DNA of 5,761 nucleotides from JACVCS01 sp038328575 (GCA_038328575.1 JBBQMD010000097.1:1-5761); one strand, 5' to 3'; counted from the first letter of the stretch, positions 1 to 5,750 are shown. Translations and numbers: made by a program. Notes: generated by a model not told the origin, from the letters alone.

Positions 1-184
1 AGTTCTTGCTGGCGGCCTCAAGTCCGCGTCGCCGCGACTCGATGCTCTTCATCGCTCGCCCTCGTTCACACGGCGTGCCCGATGTGGCACGCCGGAATGA
101 TGCGTCGCGGCTCGTGCCGTGGCGGTGCTCTGGCGTGCGGATCGCCTCGTGCTCCTCGCAGTTTGCGAAGAAAGGTCTTTCACC
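1..184. other. Upstream intergenic stretch with no convincing gene
   Basis: I see no supported coding region here. The open frame that starts at 6 continues out of frame across the gene at 185 and yields an arginine/serine-rich shadow translation. The only structure is the hairpin at 71-94. No clear -35/-10 pair was found for the gene at 185. An AAGAAAGG purine stretch at about 168-175 is the likely ribosome binding site. Confidence 0.5.
71..94. repeat. Perfect 9-bp inverted repeat (hairpin) upstream of the first gene
   Basis: The arm CGGCGTGCC (71-79) is the exact reverse complement of GGCACGCCG (86-94), with the six-base loop CGATGT between them. No T-run follows on the + strand, and none is evident on the - strand, so it does not look like a standard intrinsic terminator. 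It lies 90 bp before the start codon at 185, so it could be an operator, a structured 5' leader, or the end of an upstream transcription unit. The function is unknown; the repeat itself is certain. Confidence 0.55.
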
Positions 185-895
185 ATGGGTACCTATCCCA
201 CCAGCCCGCGCAACGAGTTTCTTCAGTGGTGCCAGGATCATGTTGAGGTCTTCGAGGACAACGCCGCGGCCATCGGCATCACCGCCGCGCAAGCGACCGC
301 CTTCAAGAAGGTCGTGGGCGACGCGGCGAACTCCAACAGCGCCCAGTCGCTCGCGCAGCAGGCCGCAAAGGCCGCGACGACGGAGAGCACGCAGCGGTTC
401 GGCCTGCTCCGCAAGAGCGTCTCGGGCGTGGTGCGTTCGATCAAAACCTTCGCCGAGAACTCCGGCAACAACAACGTCTATGTGATCGCGCAGATCCCCC
501 CGCCGGCCACCCCCGGCAGCACGCCGCCCCCCGGCAAGCCTTTTAATGTCAGCGTGCAGCTTGACACCAACTCCGGCGCGCCGGTGCTGAAGTGGAAGGC
601 CACCAACCCGCGCGGCACCTCGGGCACAAGTTACATTGTCCGCCGCAAGCTCCCCGGCGAGAGCGTCTTCAGCTTCGTCGGCGTCACCGGCAACAAGTTG
701 TACACCGACAACGCCTTCATCGCCGGGCCCGATAGCGTGCAATACACGATCCAGGGTCAGCGTAGCGACAAGGCTGGCGCGGCCAGCGACGCGTTCACGG
801 TGAACTTCGGCCGCGCGCCAGGTGCCGGGCGCGGCGCCGACTCGTTCGTCATCACCAGCACCAGCAACGACGAGCGCCAGAAGAAGGCGGCGTGA
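185..895 (+). CDS. Uncharacterised protein: helical N-terminal domain, Pro-rich linker, fibronectin-III-like domain
   Basis: The product is 236 aa. The ATG at 185 is chosen because AAGAAAGG lies about 9 nt upstream; the in-frame ATG at 119 would add 22 residues with no such site. Residues 9-95 look mostly helical and Ala-rich (the run IGITAAQATAFKKVV starts at residue 30). Residues 104-118 are a Pro/Gly/Thr linker. Residues 119-208 alternate hydrophobic and polar residues, with LKWKA near 135 and SYIVRRK near 149, as in a fibronectin type III fold. The last 25 residues are polar and likely disordered. There is no signal peptide and no membrane helix. From memory, similar proteins recur as unknowns in Planctomycetota and Verrucomicrobiota, but I cannot name a family or function. 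It appears monocistronic, with a strong terminator 45 bp after the stop. Confidence 0.85.
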   Translation: MGTYPTSPRNEFLQWCQDHVEVFEDNAAAIGITAAQATAFKKVVGDAANSNSAQSLAQQAAKAATTESTQRFGLLRKSVSGVVRSIKTFAENSGNNNVYVIAQIPPPATPGSTPPPGKPFNVSVQLDTNSGAPVLKWKATNPRGTSGTSYIVRRKLPGESVFSFVGVTGNKLYTDNAFIAGPDSVQYTIQGQRSDKAGAASDAFTVNFGRAPGAGRGADSFVITSTSNDERQKKAA

Positions 896-939
896 GGCGG
901 CGCTCGCTCGGCGTGGGCGCATCCTTCTCTTTGTAAGTC

Positions 940-967
940 AAAGGCCCCGGCACTGCCGGGGCCTTTT
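940..967 (+). terminator. Rho-independent terminator
   Basis: AAAGGCCCCGG (940-950) pairs perfectly with CCGGGGCCTTT (956-966) around the loop CACTG, and the hairpin runs into TTTTCTGCTGCTT. The stem is 11 bp and GC-rich. It ends the gene at 185-895. The - strand copy is followed by only three T bases, so action on read-through from terC is possible but weaker. Confidence 0.93.
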
Positions 968-1069
968 CTGCTGCTTGGGAACTTCGACGGTGAGGCCGCG
1001 TGTTCACGCACGGTTCGACGCATGCAGCCGGTGCTGAAGTCGGGCGCGGCGCCAGGCACTGGAGTTTCG

Positions 1070-1153
1070 CTCCTGACTCGCAACGTCCTTCTCGCAACTT
1101 TCTGCTCGCAACCTCCTGCTGGCGGCTGAAGGCTGAACGCTGAAGGCTTCCTC
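1070..1153. repeat. Degenerate heptanucleotide tandem array at the 3' end of terC
   Basis: Read in steps of seven from 1070, all twelve units begin with C. CTCGCAA occurs at 1077, 1091 and 1105, exactly 14 bp apart, alternating with the pyrimidine-rich units CGTCCTT, CTTTCTG and CCTCCTG. CTGGCGG (1119), CTGAAGG (1126), CTGAACG (1133), CTGAAGG (1140) and CTTCCTC (1147) then follow in the same phase. The array ends within the terC stop codon (1152-1154). It resembles the short tandemly repeated heptamers known from intergenic DNA of some bacteria such as cyanobacteria. It has no coding explanation, and its function is unknown. Confidence 0.7.
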
Positions 1154-2399
1154 AGCCGTGAGGCTTTTTGCTGGGCAGGACGATCGAGAGCACGGTTGCC
1201 AGGGCAAGCGTCCCGACCACGACCCCGAGCGCGAGCATGGTATCGAGCTTGATCGGCTGGCGTGCTGCGAGGCCGATCACCGGGAGGTAAGGCGGGACGC
1301 TGAGCAGCAGGAGCTTGACGCCGACGAAGGCGAGGATGAGGATGAGCGCGGGCTTCAGGAAGCGGAACTTGCTGATGAGAGCCGCGAGACAGAAGTAGAG
1401 CGCGCGCAGGCCCAGGACCGCGAAGATGTTGCTGGTGAAGACGATGAACGGGTCGGGGGTGATGGCGAAGATCGCAGGGATCGAGTCCACCGCGAAGACC
1501 AGGTCGGTGATCTCGACCATGATGAGGGCGAGGAACAGCGGGGTGATGGCCCAGGTGGCGCTCAGGCTGCCAGCGGGGGCGGGGTCCATGACCTCCTTGC
1601 CTTCGGGAGGTTTGGTGTAGGTGGGCTTCAGCGTGCGCTTGGTGAAGAACCTCTGCCCGTCATAGAACTCGGTGACTCGGAAGAACTTTTTAGTGAGCTT
1701 GACGGCGATGTTCTGCGAGACGTCGTCGTTCGCCTTGATGAGGGCCATTTTGAGGGCCGTCAGGATGAGGAAGCCGCCGAAGATGATGAGGATCCACTGG
1801 TACTTCATGATCAGCCCTGCGCCGAGGAAGATCATCCCGCCGCGCATCAGCAGGGCACCGATGATGCCCCAGAACAGGACGCGGTGCTGGTACTTGGCGG
1901 GGACGGCGAAGAAGGCGAAGATCAGGGCGATGACAAAGATGTTGTCCATCGCCAGGGACTTCTCGACGACGTAGCCGACGAGATACTGCTTGGCGGCCTC
2001 AAACCCCTGGACTTCGCCCGAGATGATCAGCTGGCTGTTGGGGTCGCTGGCGATGTAGGCTGGGTTGTACTTGGGGGTATCAAGGCCCAGGTCGAGCCAG
2101 TGGTTGTTGTAGGCGAAGTAAACAAACGCGGAGAAGGTCAGCCCGCAGGTGAGCCAGACTGCGCTCCAGGTGATGGCCTCCTTCATGCCGACCTCGTGGG
2201 CTTCGCGGTGAAAGACGCCCAAGTCAAGGGCGAGGAAGATGATGACGAGCGCGACGAAGCCGACGTAGGCCCAGACCTTGAGGTTGGAGCCGGAGGCCTG
2301 GACGACCTGCACCGCGCCCGGCCCGGGCACAACCGCCGCCAAAACCGCCGGCAGTTCAGTGATCGACGCGAAGTTCGCAAACTGCAGGAGCGTGTCCAT
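1152..2399 (-). CDS. terC: TerC/Alx family integral membrane protein, probable Mn2+ exporter
   Basis: The product is 415 aa. The ATG at 2399 is preceded by GGAGG (2408-2412) with 8 nt spacing. The frame stays open to 2555, but that extension reads through the riboswitch and is not coding. About nine membrane helices can be picked out, near residues 43-62, 76-96, 141-162, 174-195, 200-219, 284-304, 317-340, 346-366 and 386-408. The two signature acidic segments of the TerC family are present: E146-K-S-L-A-M-D152-N in one helix, and E296-I-T-D299 followed by D305-S-I-P, in the inversely related half. E. coli Alx is about 321 aa; the extra length here is an N-terminal extension, a loop at 100-135 and a charged loop at 222-280. 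Members of this family (Alx, YkoY, MeeF/MeeY type) export Mn2+ or assist metal loading of secreted proteins; older names refer to tellurite resistance. The riboswitch in its own leader strongly supports a manganese role. Substrate specificity is inferred. Confidence 0.96.
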   Translation of the reverse strand: MDTLLQFANFASITELPAVLAAVVPGPGAVQVVQASGSNLKVWAYVGFVALVIIFLALDLGVFHREAHEVGMKEAITWSAVWLTCGLTFSAFVYFAYNNHWLDLGLDTPKYNPAYIASDPNSQLIISGEVQGFEAAKQYLVGYVVEKSLAMDNIFVIALIFAFFAVPAKYQHRVLFWGIIGALLMRGGMIFLGAGLIMKYQWILIIFGGFLILTALKMALIKANDDVSQNIAVKLTKKFFRVTEFYDGQRFFTKRTLKPTYTKPPEGKEVMDPAPAGSLSATWAITPLFLALIMVEITDLVFAVDSIPAIFAITPDPFIVFTSNIFAVLGLRALYFCLAALISKFRFLKPALILILAFVGVKLLLLSVPPYLPVIGLAARQPIKLDTMLALGVVVGTLALATVLSIVLPSKKPHG

Positions 2400-2407
2400 C
2401 CAAGCGG

Positions 2408-2412
2408 CCTCC
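2408..2412 (-). promoter_or_regulatory. Shine-Dalgarno site of terC, flanked by GCTTGG copies
   Basis: On the - strand GGAGG sits 8 nt before the ATG at 2399 and fixes the terC start. It is flanked by two copies of GCTTGG (2413-2418 and 2400-2405, the second preceded by C at 2406). Both copies are complementary to the 3' strand of riboswitch helix P1 (CCAAGCG, 2465-2471). The match of CGCTTGG (2400-2406) is perfect over 7 nt. This makes the site a likely target for structural masking. Confidence 0.8.
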
Positions 2413-2466
2413 AAGCTCGCAGCGGGCTGTTGACACAGACCGCTCGCGCGCCATCGGTGAGTCTCG

Positions 2467-2582
2467 CTTGGTCTCGCGCGTGCCCACCGGGTGACGGTGG
2501 CAGGGTGCAGCGGGGAGCAGTCACGCTCCCGTGTTGACGCCGCACGCCCCCGCAAGTCTGCCGCGGGTAGCTACTCCCCAAG
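2467..2582 (-). ncRNA. yybP-ykoY manganese riboswitch in the terC leader
   Basis: On the - strand the hallmark GGGGAGTAGC (2579-2570) starts the aptamer and GCGAGACC (2477-2470) ends it. P1 is CTTGG (2582-2578) with CCAAG (2471-2467). P2 is CCCGC (2567-2563) with GCGGG (2553-2549). P3 is an 8-bp helix, GTGCGGCG (2545-2538) with CGCTGCAC (2512-2505), one pair being G-U. The conserved-type one-sided loop TCAACAC (2537-2531) follows, then GGGAGC (2530-2525) with GCTCCC (2518-2513) around GTGACT. P4 is 2502-2495 with 2489-2481, with one bulged G. This is the four-helix plan of the yybP-ykoY class, which binds Mn2+ and commonly controls alx/terC, mntP and P-type ATPase genes. No U-tract follows the aptamer, so control is probably translational. 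Confidence 0.93.
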
Positions 2583-2591
2583 AACGGGTGC

Positions 2592-2620
2592 ATCTTTCAC
2601 CACAACTTGCTCCGGGTCAA
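2592..2620 (-). promoter_or_regulatory. Candidate promoter of terC and its riboswitch
   Basis: On the - strand TTGACC (2620-2615, five of six bases of the sigma-70 -35 consensus) is separated by 17 bp from AAAGAT (2597-2592). The -10 match is weak at three of six bases. A start about 7 nt downstream would fall near 2585, three bases before the riboswitch P1 helix begins. That agreement is the main support. Confidence 0.55.
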
Positions 2621-2769
2621 CTTTTTGCCCATCTATTGCCCGCCCCCACCGAACGCCGTCACCCGCGCTACCCAACTGACCGCGCCCGGCGCACGATGCC
2701 GTTCAGTGCAGTGCTACGCCAAATGCCATCGCTTCGTGCCTCGCGTGGCAGGTTCCCTCCGCCGCGCAG
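2621..2769. other. Gap between hgd stop and terC promoter, no recognised element
   Basis: There is no convincing gene on either strand. I looked for an intrinsic terminator for the - strand gene ending at 2770 and found no stable hairpin followed by a T-run. That gene may end by Rho-dependent termination or read through into the terC leader. Confidence 0.4.
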
Positions 2770-4419
2770 TCAAACCGTTCGCGGTCCGGGTCCGGGAGGA
2801 GGAGACGAGGACGGTGCGGCGTCAGCGTTCGGCGCCCACACGTTGCCGACGCCGACATTCCCGGCGTTGGACGCCCCACTGCCACTGCCGGGCGCGCCAC
2901 CCGCGTGCCCGTTCGCGGCGGTGCCGTTGGCGTACGCCGCGTTCGGCGCCGGCGGGACGATCTTCGGCTCGCCATAATCCACGAGGTCGCCGAACTTGGC
3001 AAAGAGCTTGTCACTCTTGAGTTGACCGCCAAAGTTCCCGCCCACCACCTGACCGGCCTTGAGGCGCGGGAAGTGCTCGCCCTCCCAGCTCGCAGGATAC
3101 TTCAGGTCTTCCATGCCCAGGGCCGCCTGCGTCGGGAACAGCGGGCGGAAGGTGTCGCACATCACCGCCAGCTCGCCGGTGTACGCGTGCTGCATGCTGG
3201 CCTCGATGGTGCCCGGGTGCGGCCCGTGCGGGATGCCCTGCGGGTGCAGCGTCAGGCTGCCGATCTCGATGCCCTTGCGGCTGCCGAAGTTGCCCTCGAC
3301 ATAGTACAGCACCTCATCACTATCAATATTGCTGTGGTTGTACGGCACCTTGATCGCGTGCGGGTGCCAGTCCAGCATGCGCGGGCAGAACGAGCAGATC
3401 ACGAAGTTGTGCGCCTCGAACGTCTGGTGGATCGGCGGCGGCATGTGCAGCTTGCCCGTGATCGGCGCAAAGTCCTCGATGTTGAAGACGTACGGGTAAT
3501 AGCAGCCGTCCCAGCCCACGATGTCCAGCGGGTGGTAGTGGAAGAGATACGAGTGCATCTTGTCACGCGCTTTCACGCGGACCTCGAACGCGCCGTAGGC
3601 CTCGACATACATCGGCATGCCGCCCGACTGCGCCGGCTCGTGGATCGGCAGCCGCAGGTCGCGCTCGCAGTACGGCGAGTGCTCCAAGAACTGGCCCGTC
3701 GCCTTGCTCACGTACCTGGGCGGCGGCCCGATGTGACTCCCGTTCATCGTCTCGATCAACAAGTACTTGCCCAGCGGCATCGCCTCCGCCGTCCACGCAT
3801 CGCCGACGCCTGCGGGTTTCCATGACGTACTCGCCGAGGGCATCGGTGTCGGTGCGGGCGCAGCGGACCCGGCCTCGCCGGTGTTCTGCGACGCGTTCTG
3901 GCGCGCGTACCGCTCCTCCGCCGTCATCGTCGCGTCGTCCCAGATCATCGCGTAGATCACGCCCTTGGGCATGACCACGTAATCTTTGGGCTTGAATCGC
4001 AGCGCCCCCATCATCGTGAAGCACACGCCGGAGCCGAAGTGAATGAAGATGCACTCGTCGCCCTGGCCGTTCTTGTAGTGGTAGCCCATCTGCCGGAGCG
4101 GATTGCAGACCGTCATCTCGACGTCAGAGTTCCCAAACAGCACCACCCGCCCGTCGATCGTGTCGCCCTTGGGCGGCACCGGCGCACTCTTGACGTGGCG
4201 CATCCGCATCGTGTCAACTTCCACGAACTCCGCCTTCGTCGAGTACAGCGTCTTCCAGCCGTAGACCTGCGTCGGCGGGTTGATGTGATACATCGTGCTC
4301 GAAGGCCCGACAAATCCCTCGGTGCCGAAGAGCTCCTCGGAGTACAGCACGCCATCAGGACGGCGGAACTGCACGTGTCGCTTCTTGGGCAGGGTGCCGA
4401 GGCGGTAATAGTGCGGCAT
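2770..4419 (-). CDS. hmgA: Homogentisate 1,2-dioxygenase (HGD/HmgA family), with extra insertion and tail
   Basis: The product is 549 aa. The ATG at 4419 has GGAG 9 nt upstream and begins with the MPHYYRLGTLP segment expected of a bacterial HGD; the in-frame ATG at 4539 adds 40 unrelated residues. The family opens homogentisate with O2 at a non-haem Fe(II) site to give maleylacetoacetate, in cytosolic tyrosine and phenylalanine breakdown. By eye against human HGD (H292, H335, E341, H365, H371) I align H325, H362, E369, H392 and H398. H362-N-S-D-E369 and LH392 to PHGP (H398) match the iron-site pattern, with one residue inserted before E369. Typical family length is about 380-440 aa. The surplus is an Ala/Pro/Ser-rich insertion at about 174-205 and a Gly/Ala/Asn/Pro tail at about 489-549. 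No fumarylacetoacetase, maleylacetoacetate isomerase or 4-hydroxyphenylpyruvate dioxygenase gene lies next to it in the window. A related cupin dioxygenase with another substrate cannot be excluded. Confidence 0.9.
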   Translation of the reverse strand: MPHYYRLGTLPKKRHVQFRRPDGVLYSEELFGTEGFVGPSSTMYHINPPTQVYGWKTLYSTKAEFVEVDTMRMRHVKSAPVPPKGDTIDGRVVLFGNSDVEMTVCNPLRQMGYHYKNGQGDECIFIHFGSGVCFTMMGALRFKPKDYVVMPKGVIYAMIWDDATMTAEERYARQNASQNTGEAGSAAPAPTPMPSASTSWKPAGVGDAWTAEAMPLGKYLLIETMNGSHIGPPPRYVSKATGQFLEHSPYCERDLRLPIHEPAQSGGMPMYVEAYGAFEVRVKARDKMHSYLFHYHPLDIVGWDGCYYPYVFNIEDFAPITGKLHMPPPIHQTFEAHNFVICSFCPRMLDWHPHAIKVPYNHSNIDSDEVLYYVEGNFGSRKGIEIGSLTLHPQGIPHGPHPGTIEASMQHAYTGELAVMCDTFRPLFPTQAALGMEDLKYPASWEGEHFPRLKAGQVVGGNFGGQLKSDKLFAKFGDLVDYGEPKIVPPAPNAAYANGTAANGHAGGAPGSGSGASNAGNVGVGNVWAPNADAAPSSSPPPGPGPRTV

Positions 4420-4647
4420 GCTGTGATGCTCCAGTGAAAGCGGACAGCCTGACGATACGCCCGGTCTCCGCGCGTCGTGAAGTGCCGCGCACCCGGGCCT
4501 CAACCAGGCACCGGTCCAAGTCGGTCCTTGTCCGCCCATCGTCGCAAAGCTCGCCCCGGGCCAGCACGCGCCTCACCGACAAACCCGGCCCGGCGTGCAA
4601 GCATCCAGATCAGCAATCCCGGCCCCGAGACGCGGCTCGAAACCGGC
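4420..4647. other. Divergent intergenic region between hgd and tRNA-Gly
   Basis: About 230 bp with no supported gene. It should hold the - strand promoter of the dioxygenase gene, but no good -35/-10 pair stands out. The best I could find, TTCACG with an 18-bp spacer to TATCGT about 30-60 bp before the start codon, is weak. The short open frames here have no ribosome site or recognisable product. Confidence 0.4.
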
Positions 4648-4653
4648 TATACT
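4648..4653 (+). promoter_or_regulatory. -10 box of the tRNA-Gly gene
   Basis: TATACT matches the sigma-70 -10 consensus in five of six bases and lies 10 bp before the first base of the mature tRNA at 4664, giving a very short 5' leader. No convincing -35 sequence is seen 16-18 bp upstream. Confidence 0.6.
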
Positions 4654-4663
4654 GCCTAGAGCA

Positions 4664-4735
4664 GCGGGCGTAGTTCAGCGGTAGAACGTCAGCTTCCCAA
4701 GCTGAATGTCACGAGTTCGATCCTCGTCGCCCGCT
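4664..4735 (+). tRNA. tRNA-Gly, anticodon CCC
   Basis: A full 72-nt cloverleaf can be drawn. The acceptor stem GCGGGCG (4664-4670) pairs with CGCCCGC (4728-4734), with T as the discriminator base. The D arm is GTTC/GAAC. The anticodon stem TCAGC/GCTGA encloses the loop TTCCCAA (4694-4700), so the anticodon is CCC, reading GGG. The variable loop is ATGTC. The T arm is ACGAG/CTCGT around TTCGATC. The 3' CCA is not encoded. The sequence closely follows E. coli tRNA-Gly(CCC). Confidence 0.98.
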
Positions 4736-4741
4736 TTGTCT

Positions 4742-4776
4742 GCCGCCGTTGTCACACGATGACACCGGCGGCTTTT
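4742..4776 (+). terminator. Rho-independent terminator of tRNA-Gly
   Basis: GCCGCCG (4742-4748) pairs with CGGCGGC (4766-4772). After one T-C mismatch, TGTCA pairs with TGACA around the loop CACGA. TTTT follows directly. It starts 7 nt after the tRNA, so the tRNA is transcribed alone. Confidence 0.92.
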
Positions 4777-4885
4777 CGTTGACAAACCCCGCAGGAATCG
4801 CGAGTTCTGGCGAAGCGGGCGGGAGCGGGCGGATCGAGGCCGACGGCCGGACGATGACAGGGAATGACCTGGGCGGACGCTCGCT

Positions 4886-4931
4886 TGTGCAAGCGCGTGT
4901 GCAAGCGCAGGTGCAAGCGGTTGTGCAAGGT
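4886..4931. repeat. 12-bp tandem repeat, about 3.8 copies
   Basis: Units start at 4886, 4898, 4910 and 4922 with exact 12-bp period: TGTGCAAGCGCG, TGTGCAAGCGCA, GGTGCAAGCGGT, then TGTGCAAGGT. GTGCAAG is invariant. The first unit also lies in an inverted repeat, CGCTTG-TG-CAAGCG (4882-4895). The array is noncoding and sits 10 bp beyond the stop codon of the - strand gene ending at 4941. Its function is unknown. Confidence 0.8.
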
Positions 4932-4940
4932 GTGGCGGGA

Positions 4941-5750
4941 TCACGCTCTCGATGGATGGGTGTCTTTCGCGCCGCACTCCGAGCACACGCCCGCGGTGCC
5001 CGCGGGGTAGCCGCACGAAACGCAGCGCCCGTGAGAGCGCCGCCGGAGGCAAACGGCCCACGCCGATCCGGTCCAGACCACCCACAGCGGTGACGCGACC
5101 AATAGCGTGTTGGCCGCGAGTCCCCACCAGATCGGAATCCAAGCCACGCCCCAGGCAGGTTCGGCCACGAACGGGTTCGCGAACCGCCCGAGCCCGTCCG
5201 ACGTCTGCCCCGTCATCGCGGAGGTGTCCATGGGATCGGCGAGCACGGCTCCCCGGACGCGCAGCACTCGGATCGGCCAGCCATACGCCGCTGTGGACAC
5301 AGCGACAACCTCTCCGCTGGTCGGAGGGAAGCCCGCCCACAACGGAGGCCGATCCAAGAGTGGAACGCCCCGATCATGCCAATCAAGGGCGCTGGAGCGG
5401 AAGTTGTAATGTTCCCGCTTCGCGAGGTCTTCCTGCACGCGTTTCCTTATCTCGGCTACTTCGGGGAAAGTGTCGTTCGCCCACTCCTTCCACTCCTTGG
5501 CGGAAGGTCGGCGGATCTGGACCTGGTCGAACGCTGGCGATCGAGTCCAAGTCATCCCGAAACTTACTCCGTCGCGCGACACCGCGATGGGAGGTTGAAT
5601 CTCGCGGTCGAGCCATGCGCCCTCCGCTGAGTCGAACATGGAACGAGGCACCTGGGCAGAACGTCCATAGGAGAGCAAGGCCCCGGTCAGCACGCTGACC
5701 GCCAGCCCGACCGCAACGCACCATAGCCCCCGCCGAACGGATGCACGCAT
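4941..5750 (-). CDS. Membrane protein with C-terminal CxxC/CxxC zinc ribbon, function unknown
   Basis: The product is 269 aa from the ATG at 5750. An N-terminal helix (about residues 8-27, preceded by arginines) anchors the chain or acts as a signal. A polar region of about 170 residues follows, with a charged helical part at 82-113. A second hydrophobic segment covers about 202-235 and is rich in Trp. The end is a short zinc ribbon, C243-V-S-C246-G-Y then C256-S-E-C259-G, preceded by basic residues (RRRSHGR). If both helices span the membrane, the ribbon lies in the cytoplasm and the middle region outside. Similar CxxCGY...CxxCG tails are common in planctomycete membrane proteins of unknown role. 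No good ribosome site is visible in the 11 bases upstream, and the frame stays open to the window edge, so the true start may lie further out. Confidence 0.8.
   Translation of the reverse strand: MRASVRRGLWCVAVGLAVSVLTGALLSYGRSAQVPRSMFDSAEGAWLDREIQPPIAVSRDGVSFGMTWTRSPAFDQVQIRRPSAKEWKEWANDTFPEVAEIRKRVQEDLAKREHYNFRSSALDWHDRGVPLLDRPPLWAGFPPTSGEVVAVSTAAYGWPIRVLRVRGAVLADPMDTSAMTGQTSDGLGRFANPFVAEPAWGVAWIPIWWGLAANTLLVASPLWVVWTGSAWAVCLRRRSHGRCVSCGYPAGTAGVCSECGAKDTHPSRA

Noticed and set aside
1150..1169. + strand hairpin CCTCA-GCCG-TGAGG followed by five T bases
   Set aside because: It has only 5 bp, no + strand transcript is expected after the strong terminator at 940-967, and its bases encode the C-terminal SKKPHG and stop of TerC.
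1158..2537. A 459-codon + strand open frame opposite terC
   Set aside because: Its product is an extreme Asp/Glu/Arg-rich string, the usual antisense shadow of a hydrophobic GC-rich gene, and it runs through the riboswitch.
2400..2555. N-terminal extension of TerC by 52 codons
   Set aside because: It would translate the riboswitch aptamer, is Arg/Ala-rich, and ignores the well-placed GGAGG before the ATG at 2399.
2905..3825. A 306-codon + strand open frame opposite the dioxygenase gene
   Set aside because: It is rich in Arg, Val, Leu and His with no domain pattern; the - strand frame encodes a clear dioxygenase.
4420..4539. N-terminal extension of the dioxygenase by 40 codons
   Set aside because: The residues do not resemble the family, whereas MPHYYRLG at 4419 is a typical beginning with a GGAG upstream.
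4886..4931. Possible CRISPR array
   Set aside because: The units are 12 bp and directly abut one another with no spacers, and no cas genes are present.
4675..5340. A 221-codon - strand open frame ending in GDEDRTRDIQLGKLTFYR
   Set aside because: Its C-terminus is the antisense of the tRNA-Gly gene, a known source of false protein predictions, and the rest overlaps the zinc-ribbon gene in another frame with arginine-rich content.
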